Shown: positions 33,231 to 42,041, counted from the first letter of the stretch. The stretch is DNA of 64,000 nt from Uliginosibacterium flavum (GCF_040566545.1 NZ_JBEWZI010000010.1:1-64000); one strand, 5' to 3'. The notes: a model not told the origin generated them from the letters alone. A program made the numbers and translations.

Positions 33231-34226
33231 TTACTTGATAGCGTTGCCGAGATCGCGGAAGAAGGCGGCTTCGCTGTCAGCCTGTTGCAGCAGCAGCGCA
33301 GCAATCGCCGGCGGATCGAGCGCGTCTCGCCCTTTCACCATGCGTGCGGCGGCCAAAGCGAAGTCGCGCCAGGCATCGCCGATGTTCATCAGGCGTTCCG
33401 AGAACTCGCTGAGCACCGACAGGCTGGCGATGTCCGCCGCTTCCTGCAGGAAGGCGGCATAGATGAAACGGAAACCCGCGCCGCCGGTGCCGATCTCTTC
33501 CTGCATGCGCACGACATGACCGATGAAGGGGCTGCTTTGCGCCGCCTTGGGATCAAGCCGGGCGATGTGTCTGGCGAGGGTGCGGATGCCACGCACGCCG
33601 ATCAGCGGGATCGGTGCCGCCATGTTGCGCACGGTCTTGCGGATCGCCGGGCGGATGGATTCCGGCAGGATGTTGGGCAGCACCGTTTTGTCCGGGTAAT
33701 ACAGCAGGCCCTTGGGCGCAAGCGCGCCCTTGGCGAAGCGCGCGCGATTGAAGTCGGCGCTGGCGCAGCGCTGAACGTGTTCGGCTACCGGATCGCCAAT
33801 CAGGTAGTCGTCACCGTCCTTGCCGAAGACCACGAGGTTGTGCGCGTTGAAGTGAAAGCGCATTTCCTCCGGAAAGTAGGGCAGCCAGTACACCGAGGTC
33901 TGCGCGCCGACGGCATGGCCCTGGGCCAACAGCTCGTCGAGGCGGCGTTGGCCGGCGGCGGCGTTGCCGAAGGTTTCAAAGCGGAAGCGGCTGCCGAAGG
34001 CCTTGGCCGTGCCCTTGATGATGGATTTGGGCAGCGAACGATAGGCAATCAGCGGCAGGCCATTGCTGATGCGCACGAAAGGAAAATAGGCAAACGCCAG
34101 GCCGGACGCGACGCCGAAAGCCAGCGGCTCGGACACCGTTGCGCCCTGATGGCGCAGCAGATTGGCGATGGTGCCACTCTCGCAGTGGGCGGCGTGCTGG
34201 TGTTGGTAGGAAACGTTATTAGTCAT
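33231..34226 (-). CDS. BtrH-like N-terminal domain protein, probable Cys-dependent acyltransferase
   Basis: About 331 residues. The N-terminal half has a C39-peptidase-like fold shared with BtrH, the butirosin enzyme that moves an acyl group from an ACP to an amine. Candidate triad: C15 (HCESGT), H129 (FNAHNLVVFGKDGDD) and D145 (YLIGDPV). The C-terminal half is helical. Next to an ACP gene, transfer of an acyl chain from ACP to an acceptor, or its release, is a reasonable role. The start is 34226, or ATG 34238; both overlap the end of the DUF4279 gene, so translation is coupled. Confidence 0.75.
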   Translation of the reverse strand: MTNNVSYQHQHAAHCESGTIANLLRHQGATVSEPLAFGVASGLAFAYFPFVRISNGLPLIAYRSLPKSIIKGTAKAFGSRFRFETFGNAAAGQRRLDELLAQGHAVGAQTSVYWLPYFPEEMRFHFNAHNLVVFGKDGDDYLIGDPVAEHVQRCASADFNRARFAKGALAPKGLLYYPDKTVLPNILPESIRPAIRKTVRNMAAPIPLIGVRGIRTLARHIARLDPKAAQSSPFIGHVVRMQEEIGTGGAGFRFIYAAFLQEAADIASLSVLSEFSERLMNIGDAWRDFALAAARMVKGRDALDPPAIAALLLQQADSEAAFFRDLGNAIK

Positions 34227-34635
34227 GGTCGTGTTCATCGATCCCATAAAAATCAAGATCGAAGGCCAGTCCGAGCTGAGCGGCTTTCCGGATGGCATCT
34301 CGATTGAGATGAAGACCGTGGCCGGATGCGGGGAAATAACCGACGCACTGAAGAGTCAAGTCGTATTCCACCCAGAGCTGCCGCAGTGACTCAGCTTTCG
34401 TGCCAAGGATCTGCAGCAGAGCATCAATGTGCCGATCCAGCGGTTCCGTATCATCAAAGCCACTGTCAAGTCGCCAGCTCATGCTTTGGCGTACCCGACC
34501 ACGCGGTCCGATATCACCAGCAGACCACGAGTCGGACGGCCTGAGGCCGAGCCTTTCGGTAATGACCTCAGGATTGCCGTGACCCGATACGAAGAAGTAG
34601 GCGTATTCGCGGTGTGTCAGTGGTGGTGATGACAT
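34219..34635 (-). CDS. DUF4279 domain protein embedded in the dar operon
   Basis: 138-residue protein with the DUF4279 pattern: YAYFFVSGHGNPEVITERLGLRPSDSWSAGD, a W.LDSG segment, LDRHIDALLQILG, and the closing LGLAFDLDFYGID. The family has no known biochemical role. The gene sits 10 nt after the HTH-like gene and overlaps the start of the BtrH-like gene. It is slightly less GC-rich than neighbours and not an obvious part of lipid synthesis, so it may be a cargo gene captured by the operon. Confidence 0.75.
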   Translation of the reverse strand: MSSPPLTHREYAYFFVSGHGNPEVITERLGLRPSDSWSAGDIGPRGRVRQSMSWRLDSGFDDTEPLDRHIDALLQILGTKAESLRQLWVEYDLTLQCVGYFPASGHGLHLNRDAIRKAAQLGLAFDLDFYGIDEHDHD

Positions 34636-34645
34636 GGCTGTTTGT

Positions 34646-35050
34646 TCAGGTTAGGTCTGGAAGGCTGCAGATTGTGTCGGTAGCCAGTCCTAGCGCCTCC
34701 GCATACCGCGTCAGAATCTTCGGCGCCAAGCCCGCAAAAACATCCGGGCGCAGGTGACGGCGAATGCGCCATTGCCACAAGCCGCTGACTTGGGCGAGCA
34801 TTTCCACGTCCATGCGGCGGGCGTACATCCAGTATTCCAGCGGCGAGCTTTGCCCGGCGGCAACGCGGGTGCGGGCGGCTTCGGCCTGGGCGTGGAAGGC
34901 GTCGACGGCCTGGGTTGTGACGATCTCTTCGACTTCCCAGCCTTTGGAGGCAACCAGCACCATTTTGCCGTTGGCATCGCGGGCGTAGACCACCTTGCGG
35001 TGGCCGCCCAAGGTGCGGTTGTCGTCCTGCGGGACCTGATCGATTTCCAT
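34646..35050 (-). CDS. Conserved dar-operon protein with an XRE-like helix-turn-helix C terminus
   Basis: 134-residue protein. The N-terminal half is basic and contains a YARDANGKMVLV beta-hairpin. The C-terminal part (MLAQVSGLWQWRIRRHLRPDVFAGLAPKILTRYAEALGL) follows the helix spacing of XRE-type domains: ALAQ-like recognition region, then ..iL.rYAeALGl. It could regulate the operon or bind a protein partner. The ATG overlaps the darB TGA by 1 nt. The helix-turn-helix call rests on pattern only. Confidence 0.55.
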   Translation of the reverse strand: MEIDQVPQDDNRTLGGHRKVVYARDANGKMVLVASKGWEVEEIVTTQAVDAFHAQAEAARTRVAAGQSSPLEYWMYARRMDVEMLAQVSGLWQWRIRRHLRPDVFAGLAPKILTRYAEALGLATDTICSLPDLT

Positions 35051-36192
35051 CAGACGGCTTCCAGCATCACGAAGCCGCTGGAGAAGCGGCCGCTCTCGGG
35101 GATGAACATGAGGATGTGCTGGCCCGCCTGGATGCGTCCTGAGTGGAACAGCTCGTCGAGCATGATGTAGGGTGAGGCTGAACCGGTGTTTCCCTTGCTG
35201 GTGAGATTGGTGAACCAGCGTTCTCGTGGGACATCCAGGCCAATTTCGCGCATCGCCGCTGCAGCGGGTTCGGCGAAATACATTGAGGAAATATGCGGCA
35301 GGAACCAGTCGATATCTTCGACCGTCAAGTTGCGTTTGGCCGCGATCAGGGCTAGTGGTTCGCGCAGGGTGGCGCGTACGACGTGTTCGTTGAGCAGTTT
35401 GACATCTTGTTTGACGGCGAAGATCGAACGTTCGCCGCGCTCAGCGTGGTTGTAATGGAACCAGCTGGTCAGCGAGCCATTGGGCTGTTTTTCCGCCCCC
35501 ATGTACATGCAGGCGGAGAGTTCATGCGCGGCGGAGGAAAGTTCAATCCACTCGATGCGCAGCGACAGCGGGCCGCGCGGCGCCGTTTCCAGCAGCAGGG
35601 CGCCGGCGCCGTCGGAAAGCATCCAGCGCAGGAAATCTTTTTCAAAGGCGATCTGTGGCTCGGCCTCTAGGGCATCGATCTGGTGATCGGTTTCAGCTGC
35701 GTAGAATTCTCCGCGCAGGCCGACGGAAGCAACTTCTGAGGCGGTGGCGATGGCACGCTGCGCCTCGCCAGCTTTGATGGACAACCATGCATGTTTGAGT
35801 GCTGCCGTTCCTGCCATGCAGATGCCGGCAAAGGCTACGGCTTCCATGCGTGGCCAGCCGAGTTCGCCATGCACCATGACGGCGTGGTTGGGCATGAGTT
35901 GGTCGGGCATCGAGGTGCCGACTGACAGGCAATCTACCGGGCCGATTTCTTCGACACTGCCTAAGGCGCGGATTGCGGCGGCGGTAAGTTGCGCATTGCT
36001 CAGGACATTTTTTCCGGTGGCACGGTCGATAGCGTAATGCCTGCTTTGGATGCCGTTGCTGCGCAGGATCATGCGCCGCGCGCGCGAGGGCTTGCCGCCG
36101 GCCATGCCGAGTACGGCTTCCATTTCATCGTTGGAAACCGGGTCAAATGGTAGAAACGTGGCGGTGCGCGTGATGAAAACGTCAGTAGTCAT
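35050..36192 (-). CDS. darB: DarB-like ketosynthase III (dialkylresorcinol pathway)
   Basis: 380-residue FabH/DarB-type condensing enzyme. The triad is complete: C125 (AGICMAGTAALKHA), H300 (WFLPHISS) and N335 (TSKGNTGSAS). DarB enzymes join a beta-ketoacyl-ACP with a second acyl thioester and close the ring to a cyclohexanedione. The N terminus (FITRTATFLPFDPVSNDEMEAVLG) and the partner gene darA directly upstream support this name over FabH. It overlaps darA by 11 nt. Confidence 0.85.
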   Translation of the reverse strand: MTTDVFITRTATFLPFDPVSNDEMEAVLGMAGGKPSRARRMILRSNGIQSRHYAIDRATGKNVLSNAQLTAAAIRALGSVEEIGPVDCLSVGTSMPDQLMPNHAVMVHGELGWPRMEAVAFAGICMAGTAALKHAWLSIKAGEAQRAIATASEVASVGLRGEFYAAETDHQIDALEAEPQIAFEKDFLRWMLSDGAGALLLETAPRGPLSLRIEWIELSSAAHELSACMYMGAEKQPNGSLTSWFHYNHAERGERSIFAVKQDVKLLNEHVVRATLREPLALIAAKRNLTVEDIDWFLPHISSMYFAEPAAAAMREIGLDVPRERWFTNLTSKGNTGSASPYIMLDELFHSGRIQAGQHILMFIPESGRFSSGFVMLEAV

Positions 36193-37168
36193 ATTGGGCT
36201 AAACGTTCAGAGCCGGAGCCCGAAGGTTGTTCAAATTGCTGTTTCAGCGCTGCCAGACGCTGTTTCAAAAATGGGCGCAGCAGGGCTTGCAGGACAAGGC
36301 TCAGCGGCACGACGGTGAGGATCAGGGTAGTCAGGAAAAGGATATAGAGCAGCAGTAGCGGTTTGCGCTGCCAGGCGCCGGGGCCGCCAGCGGCACGCAG
36401 CAGTTTGCCCCACAGGAAAAAACTGCGCGTGCCGGCACGTTCGCTGACAAGCAGGCGGGGATTGGCTTCCACGGCAGCGAGGCCCGTGAGCAAGGGCTGA
36501 TGTGCCTTTTCACAGTCATCCAGCAGTGCATCCAGCAGGGCTCGGCCGAAGCGGATGCTGCGCGCAGTGTCGGCCTGCGAAACGCCGGCGGCGGGCAGAC
36601 CCGGAATCGGCTGGCGCTTGCCGCTGAGCAGCCAGGCCGGAGCGGTGATCAGGGTGGCCAAGGTCGGCGCGCGGTCGGTGAGGGCGACGTTGTCGATCAG
36701 ATGGGCGCCCACATCGGCGAGCAGGCCCTTCATTTTTTCCAGTGCCAGCAGCCACATGTTGCGGCAGGCGATCACGCTGACCACCGGTTTGTTGCGCAGC
36801 AATTTAGCCGCGACCGGATGTTTGAGGAAGGCGGTGATCGGTTGACTCGGCGCGAGGAACCAGACTTGCCAAGGAAGAATGATCAGGTCGAAATTCTCGT
36901 CGCCGCTCAGGCTCAGTGGCGTCAGCGCGGGCGGCACGAGATGGGCGGATTCGGGGAAGGCATCGAAGAAGCGCGTGATCGACCAGGGAAACGGGAAGGC
37001 CGGTTGCGGCTGCAGGGTTTCAACGTGCACGGCGATGCGTGGATCGGCTTGCAGCGGCGCGAGGATGCGTTCGATGATGGCCGTCAGCTGCCCGGTCTGC
37101 GAGTAAGCAATGACCAGCACGCGTTTTTGGGCGCTATCAGAAGGCGCCGCAGATTGTGCTTGAGTCAC
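36182..37168 (-). CDS. darA: DarA-like dialkylresorcinol condensing enzyme / aromatase (flavodoxin fold)
   Basis: 328-residue protein. A flavodoxin-like N terminus (VLVIAYSQTGQLTAIIERIL) binds FMN, FDLIILPWQVWFLAPSQPITAFL and ITAPAWLLSGKRQP are family stretches, and a C-terminal membrane anchor lies at about residues 270-305 (LLLLYILFLTTLILTVVPLSLVL). DarA oxidises the DarB product to the aromatic resorcinol. Start appears to be GTG at 37168. It is the first gene of the operon; a TTAAGAT box at about 37212-37206 on the minus strand is a candidate -10 element. Confidence 0.82.
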   Translation of the reverse strand: MTQAQSAAPSDSAQKRVLVIAYSQTGQLTAIIERILAPLQADPRIAVHVETLQPQPAFPFPWSITRFFDAFPESAHLVPPALTPLSLSGDENFDLIILPWQVWFLAPSQPITAFLKHPVAAKLLRNKPVVSVIACRNMWLLALEKMKGLLADVGAHLIDNVALTDRAPTLATLITAPAWLLSGKRQPIPGLPAAGVSQADTARSIRFGRALLDALLDDCEKAHQPLLTGLAAVEANPRLLVSERAGTRSFFLWGKLLRAAGGPGAWQRKPLLLLYILFLTTLILTVVPLSLVLQALLRPFLKQRLAALKQQFEQPSGSGSERLAQYDY

Positions 37169-37319
37169 TGTTTTTGCTCGGGATTTTGGGGTGGGGACGG
37201 GGCGAATCTTAACAGGAAGCGGGCTGCTCGCCCATGTCGGGGGTCTGGCCGCTTTGCTGCGTCAGCAAGATGAGGCGGGCGGGCGCGCCGCGTCAGGATG
37301 CGGGTCTGCCGACGCATGG

Positions 37320-37400
37320 TCTGAAGAGCCGCATCCCGCTTGGCTCTTCAGTCTTCCTGTCGCAAGAGCCAGGCTGGGTGCGGCTCTTCAGGCCTTACTG
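37320..37400. repeat. Dispersed AGAGCCGC-family repeat after wbuC
   Basis: CTGAAGAGCCGCATCCCGC at the left and GGGTGCGGCTCTTCAG at the right are inverted ends. A second GGCTCTTCAG and a CAAGAGCC lie between them. It ends a few nt after the minus-strand wbuC stop codon, in the 235-bp gap before darA. Confidence 0.8.
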
Positions 37401-37403
37401 CAT

Positions 37404-37877
37404 CTAGATGAAAGCTTGGCGCATATCGGCTTCAAAAGTGGCTGCTGCAGCCGTGCCCTCTGCCGGCGCCCAAGGCGCGCGCTCTGCGGCCGTGAGCGGC
37501 AGATAAGGCCCGGCTTTGGTTTCGAAGAAGACGCTGCCAGATTCGAGGGCGATGACGCTGTGCCAGCAGCCTGGCCGCAGGTGAAAACCGCTGCACGCGC
37601 TGGTGGGCGCCAGAACGTGGGTGGCGGTGATCTGACCTTGCTCATCAAACAGGATCAGACCGATCCGCCCGCGCAGCATGAGCAGGGTTTCGGCTTTGTC
37701 GGCAGCCAGGTGACGGTGTGGGATGACGTAGGAGCCGGGCTCGATGGCGTTGAAGAAACGCTGCACCGGATCATCCGGGCTGGTGTGCAGGTTGTGGTTC
37801 TGGCGCAGGCGCGGATTGGCACGCGCCGCGCGGCTGAGCTGATCGAGCAGACTTTGATCGAACAGCTCGGCAGACAT
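37404..37877 (-). CDS. WbuC-family cupin metalloprotein
   Basis: 157-residue cupin of the WbuC type. Metal-binding residues are in HRHLAADKAETLLMLRG (His-x-His and Glu) and RPGCWHSV (His). WbuC proteins occur near O-antigen genes, but the function is not firmly known. The ATG at 37877 overlaps the stop of the upstream exported-protein gene (TGATG), so translation is coupled; a TTG one codon earlier is less likely. Both are downstream of dnaE in the same direction. Confidence 0.8.
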   Translation of the reverse strand: MSAELFDQSLLDQLSRAARANPRLRQNHNLHTSPDDPVQRFFNAIEPGSYVIPHRHLAADKAETLLMLRGRIGLILFDEQGQITATHVLAPTSACSGFHLRPGCWHSVIALESGSVFFETKAGPYLPLTAAERAPWAPAEGTAAAATFEADMRQAFI

Positions 37878-38419
37878 CAATAATTGATAGTGGCGCCGAA
37901 GTTGATGTATGGGGTCAGGCGCAGGCCGTTGCCGCCGGCATCTCCGCTGAGGCCTTGCGGGCGCAACGGCGGGCAGGCTGCGCCAGTGCCGGCACAGCCG
38001 CTGCCCCCGGACACATTGGTGCCGAGTTCGGCCGAGAGTTTCCAGCCGGAGTTGCGGATCGATTCGCTGCGCCAGCCAAAGCCCATAAAGGACGAGGGGG
38101 CGACGGATGTGTTGGAAAACGTATTGCCAGCATCCGGAGCGCTCCAGGACAGGCCTAGCGAAGTGTGCATGCCATAGCCGAAGACCGGCCAGTCGGCGCG
38201 CAGGGTGTTGCGGGTGAGCGGGCTGGATTCTGCAGCGCTGATGCTGACAGGAGCCGTCTCGGAGCTGAAGCGCAGGCGCAGGCCGCTATCGGTTTCGCGC
38301 AGGGCGAAGCCTTCGGCATGGCCCTGCAAGCGCAGGCCGCTAGGCTGGGCGTAGGCGGGCGCGATAGCGATAAGGCAAGCCAAGGTGCTGCTCAACAAGG
38401 CGCTGGCTGATGCTTTCAT
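37877..38419 (-). CDS. Exported protein of unknown function, probable outer-membrane-like strands
   Basis: 180-residue protein with a clear signal peptide (LLSSTLACLIAIAPAYAQ). The mature part is rich in alternating polar/aromatic strands and ends LTPYINFGATINY with a terminal aromatic, as in small outer-membrane beta-barrels. Two Cys near GGSGCAGTGAACPP may pair. No family recognised. GGAG lies 9 nt before the ATG at 38419. It lies 14 nt after dnaE in the same direction. Confidence 0.7.
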   Translation of the reverse strand: MKASASALLSSTLACLIAIAPAYAQPSGLRLQGHAEGFALRETDSGLRLRFSSETAPVSISAAESSPLTRNTLRADWPVFGYGMHTSLGLSWSAPDAGNTFSNTSVAPSSFMGFGWRSESIRNSGWKLSAELGTNVSGGSGCAGTGAACPPLRPQGLSGDAGGNGLRLTPYINFGATINY

Positions 38420-38433
38420 GATCAGTGCTCCGG

Positions 38434-41400
38434 TTATTGGTAGATGATCTCTACACACTCTGATGATAGCCATTCTCTCAGGCTTTCAAGCAGCGAGTCA
38501 TCCAGTCTTACCCTCCATCCGTCCCCTAAGGGCAGGTCGGCTTCCGCAGCGCCATTGCAATAGCGTACGCGGATCGGGCAACAGCCTTCATCGCGCGCGC
38601 CCCGGTACGGGTTCAACAGGCTCAGCAGATGAGTGACGGCCGTTTTGCCTCCTGTTTTGCCGTCTGCTGCTGCGCCATTCATACGCAGCGTCAGCAGGCG
38701 GGCGAAACGGCCACGCGCCTCGCCAAGCGTCAGTAGCTTGTCGGCGATGACCCGCAAACCACCTCCGCCGCCACCGTAATCGTCGCTGCTGACCTTGGCT
38801 TCGACAATCAGCACCTCATCCTGAGTGATCTTGCCCTTGTTGGCGTCGAGCACCTCGGCATAGATCATCACGTCCAGCGGCTTGCTGCCGTCGTCCAGGG
38901 TCACGAAGGCAATCTTGCCACGTGCGCCCATCTTGATGCGGATGCCGGAAACCACGCCGGCCAGTGTCTGCGGCTCGCGTCGGGGTTCGACGCGCGACAG
39001 CGGGGTGCGCACGAAGCGGCGCACCTCGGCGGCATAACCGTGGAAGGGGTGGCCGGAGATGAAGAAGCCGATGGCGACTTTTTCTTCGGTGAGACGGCGT
39101 TTTTCGTTCCAGTGCGGCGCGTCGATGTATTCCGGCGCGATTTCCGAAGGCCCGTCGCCCATGTCGAAGAGGCCACCCTGACCGGCGCTGGCCGCTGCCT
39201 GTTCGGCGGCCTCCATGGCCACGCCCACCGTAGCCAGCAAGCGCGCGCGGTGTGCCTTGCCGTCCTCGGCCAGCGGGGCAATCGTATCCAGCGCGCCGGC
39301 GCGCACCAGCGCTTCCATCACGCGGCGATTGGCGGCGCGGCGATCGACGCGTGCACAGAAATCGAAAATATCCTTGAACGGCCCACCGGCCTCGCGCGCG
39401 GCGATGATGCCTTTGACTGCTGGTTCGCCGCAGCCCTTTACCGCGCCCAGACCGTAGCGGATGGTCTTGGCGTCCACCGGTTCAAAGCGGTAGGCCGAGT
39501 GATTGACGTCCGGCGGCAGCACCACGATCTTGTTGTTGAGCGTGTCCTCGAAGAAGATCTTTACCGTATCGGTGCTGTCCATGTCGGACGACATCGTCGC
39601 GGCCATGAAGGCTGAGCAGTGATAAGCCTTCAGCCAGGCCGTGTGATAGGTGACCACGGCGTAGGCGGCGGTGTGCGACTTGTTGAAGCCGTACTCCGCG
39701 AACTGGGCCATCAGATCGAAGAGCTGTTCGGCCAGCGCCGGGTCGTAGCCCTTCTTGGCCGCACCTTCCGCGATGGTGGCGCGGTGCAGGTCCATCTCTT
39801 CTTTTTTCTTCTTGCCCATCGCCCGGCGCAGCATGTCGGCGCCGCCCAGCGAGTAGCCGCCAATGATCTGCGAGATCTGCATCACCTGTTCCTGATACAC
39901 GATCACGCCATAGGTCGGCTCCAGGCAGGCTTTCAGGTCCGGGTGGAAGTAGTCGATGGCCTGCTGGCCTTTTTTGCGCAGGATGAAGTTATCCACCATG
40001 CCGGAGCCCAGCGGGCCCGGACGGTAGAGCGCGAGCACGGCGATGATGTCTTCGAAGCGGTCAGGGCCGAGCTTGCTCAGCAGCTTCTTCATGCCGTCCG
40101 ATTCCACCTGGAAGATTGCGGTGGTGTTGGCGTCGCGCAGGATCTTGTAGGCGGCCTGATCGCTGAAGCCCAGCGACATCAGGTCGGGGCGCGCGCCAGT
40201 GAGCTTTTCGACGTATTTCAGCGCCAGTTCGATAATCGTGAGATTGCGCAGGCCGAGGAAGTCGAACTTCACCAGGCCGACGGCTTCGACGTCATCCTTG
40301 TCGAACTGTGAGACGGTCGAGGCATCTTCGCCGTCGGCCAGATAGATCGGGCAGAAGTCGGTGATGTTGCCGTCGGCGATCAGCACGCCGCCCGCGTGCA
40401 TGCCCACGCCACGCGTCATGCCCTCCAGCGGCAGGGCCAGATCCCAGAGTTCGGAGACGGATTCACCATCGCCGTCCTCGTTCATCATTTCGTTGATGCC
40501 GGGTTCGCTTTCGCGCGCCTCGGTCAGGCCCAGCGGCTTGTTCTGCTCAATCGGGATCAGCTTGGACAGGCGATCACACAGGCCGTAGGGCAAATCGAGG
40601 ACGCGGCCGACGTCGCGCACCACGGCTTTGGAGGCCATGGTGCCGAAGGTGGCGATCTGGCTCACCGCGTTCTGGCCATAACGCTGACGCACATAGTCGA
40701 TGACCATGTAGCGCTTTTCCTGGCAGAAATCGATATCGAAGTCGGGCATCGAGACCCGCTCGGGATTCAGGAAGCGTTCGAACAGCAGGGCGTAGGCTGT
40801 CGGATCGATATCGGTAATGTCCAGCGAATAGGCCACCAGCGAGCCGGCGCCGGAACCCCGGCCGGGGCCGATGGGCACGCCGTTCTTTTTGCCCCAGCGG
40901 ATGAAGTCCGCCACGATCAGGAAGTAGCCGGGGAAGCCCATCTGCACGATGGTGTCGGTCTCGAACTTGAGGCGATCCAGATAGCGCGGGCGTTCGGCGT
41001 CACGTTTTGCTTCGTCCGGATAGAGTTGGGCGAGGCGGATCTCCAGGCCGCTCTTGGCTTCGGCGACGAGGAACTCGTCCAGCGTCATGCCTTCCGGCGT
41101 GGGGAACTGCGGCAGAAAATTCTTGCCCAGCACCACGGTCAGCGAGCAGCGCTTGGCGATCTCGACCGCGTTCTGCAGCGCCTCGGGGATGTCGTCGAAG
41201 AGCGCGAGCATCTCCGCCTGGGTCTTGAAATACTGCTCCTCGGTGAACAGTTTGGGCCGGCGCGTGTCGGCCAGCACATAGCCTTGCGAGATACATACGC
41301 GGGCTTCGTGCGCCTTGAAATCCTCGCGCGCCAGAAACTGCACCGGATGCGTGGCCACCAGCGGCAGGCCCAGTTCGCCTGCCAAGTGTTGGGCCTGTTG

Positions 41401-41973
41401 CACATAGGTGTCGGTGCCGGGATGGCCGGCGCGCTGCACTTCTATATAGAAGCTGTCGGGAAAGCGCTCAGCCCAGTCCTGCGCCAGCGTCTGCGCGGCG
41501 GGCAACTTGCCGGCGGCCAGTGCGGCGGCGATGTCGCCCTGCAGCGCGCCGGACAGGCAGATCAGGCCCGCGGCGGATTCGGCCGTGAGCCAGTCGCGGC
41601 GCAACTCGGCGCGGCCACGATGCTTGTTTTCCAGATAGGCGCGGGACAACAACTCGCACAGCTGGCGATAGCCTTCACGATGCTTGACCAGCAGCAGCAC
41701 GCGGAAAGGCTTGTCGCGCTCCACTTCGTTGCTGATCCACGCATCCAGGCCGATCACCGGCTTGATGCCCCGGCCGCGACAGCCCTTGTAATGCTTGACC
41801 ATGCCGAACAGGTTGGCCAGATCGCTGATTGCCAGCGCCGGCTGCCCATCGGCCGCCGCCGCCGCGATCACTTCGTCGATGCGGGTAATCCCGTCTTCGA
41901 TTGAAAACTCGGTGTGCAGACGCAGGTGGACGAAAGCGGGGTTGTCGGGAGAAATGAGGGGACTGATCTGCAT
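38434..41973 (-). CDS. dnaE: DNA polymerase III alpha subunit
   Basis: 1179-residue replicative polymerase. The N-terminal PHP domain starts VHLRLHTEFSIEDG. The palm carries GPGRGSGAGSLVAY and the catalytic Asp motif MPDFDIDF. Then come the fingers, tandem HhH (KGCGEPAVKGI), the beta-binding and OB regions (GVVSGIRIKMGARGKIAFVTLDDG) and a C-terminal tau-binding tail. No Shine-Dalgarno motif precedes the ATG; instead a TTAAAAT box lies 7 nt upstream, as before dnaX. The start at 41973 fits the family N terminus. Confidence 0.96.
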   Translation of the reverse strand: MQISPLISPDNPAFVHLRLHTEFSIEDGITRIDEVIAAAAADGQPALAISDLANLFGMVKHYKGCRGRGIKPVIGLDAWISNEVERDKPFRVLLLVKHREGYRQLCELLSRAYLENKHRGRAELRRDWLTAESAAGLICLSGALQGDIAAALAAGKLPAAQTLAQDWAERFPDSFYIEVQRAGHPGTDTYVQQAQHLAGELGLPLVATHPVQFLAREDFKAHEARVCISQGYVLADTRRPKLFTEEQYFKTQAEMLALFDDIPEALQNAVEIAKRCSLTVVLGKNFLPQFPTPEGMTLDEFLVAEAKSGLEIRLAQLYPDEAKRDAERPRYLDRLKFETDTIVQMGFPGYFLIVADFIRWGKKNGVPIGPGRGSGAGSLVAYSLDITDIDPTAYALLFERFLNPERVSMPDFDIDFCQEKRYMVIDYVRQRYGQNAVSQIATFGTMASKAVVRDVGRVLDLPYGLCDRLSKLIPIEQNKPLGLTEARESEPGINEMMNEDGDGESVSELWDLALPLEGMTRGVGMHAGGVLIADGNITDFCPIYLADGEDASTVSQFDKDDVEAVGLVKFDFLGLRNLTIIELALKYVEKLTGARPDLMSLGFSDQAAYKILRDANTTAIFQVESDGMKKLLSKLGPDRFEDIIAVLALYRPGPLGSGMVDNFILRKKGQQAIDYFHPDLKACLEPTYGVIVYQEQVMQISQIIGGYSLGGADMLRRAMGKKKKEEMDLHRATIAEGAAKKGYDPALAEQLFDLMAQFAEYGFNKSHTAAYAVVTYHTAWLKAYHCSAFMAATMSSDMDSTDTVKIFFEDTLNNKIVVLPPDVNHSAYRFEPVDAKTIRYGLGAVKGCGEPAVKGIIAAREAGGPFKDIFDFCARVDRRAANRRVMEALVRAGALDTIAPLAEDGKAHRARLLATVGVAMEAAEQAAASAGQGGLFDMGDGPSEIAPEYIDAPHWNEKRRLTEEKVAIGFFISGHPFHGYAAEVRRFVRTPLSRVEPRREPQTLAGVVSGIRIKMGARGKIAFVTLDDGSKPLDVMIYAEVLDANKGKITQDEVLIVEAKVSSDDYGGGGGGLRVIADKLLTLGEARGRFARLLTLRMNGAAADGKTGGKTAVTHLLSLLNPYRGARDEGCCPIRVRYCNGAAEADLPLGDGWRVRLDDSLLESLREWLSSECVEIIYQ

Positions 41974-41980
41974 GGGAGCG

Positions 41981-41987
41981 ATTTTAA
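41981..41987 (-). promoter_or_regulatory. -10-like box immediately before dnaE
   Basis: TTAAAAT on the minus strand, 7 nt (CGCTCCC) before the dnaE ATG. Same arrangement as at dnaX. Confidence 0.5.
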
Positions 41988-42041
41988 CCCGTCGGGGCGC
42001 CATCGCCGCTTTGGCGGCGGGCCAAATTTAATGGCAGGCTG

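Noticed and set aside
27919..37168. Aryl polyene or flexirubin-type pigment cluster
   Set aside because: DarA and DarB are present, but the 3-oxoacyl reductases, dehydratases, ammonia lyase and glycosyl/acyltransferase set of those clusters are missing.
40396..41904. 502-codon plus-strand ORF opposite dnaE
   Set aside because: Antisense shadow of the DnaE palm and PHP coding sequence; no start signal or domain.
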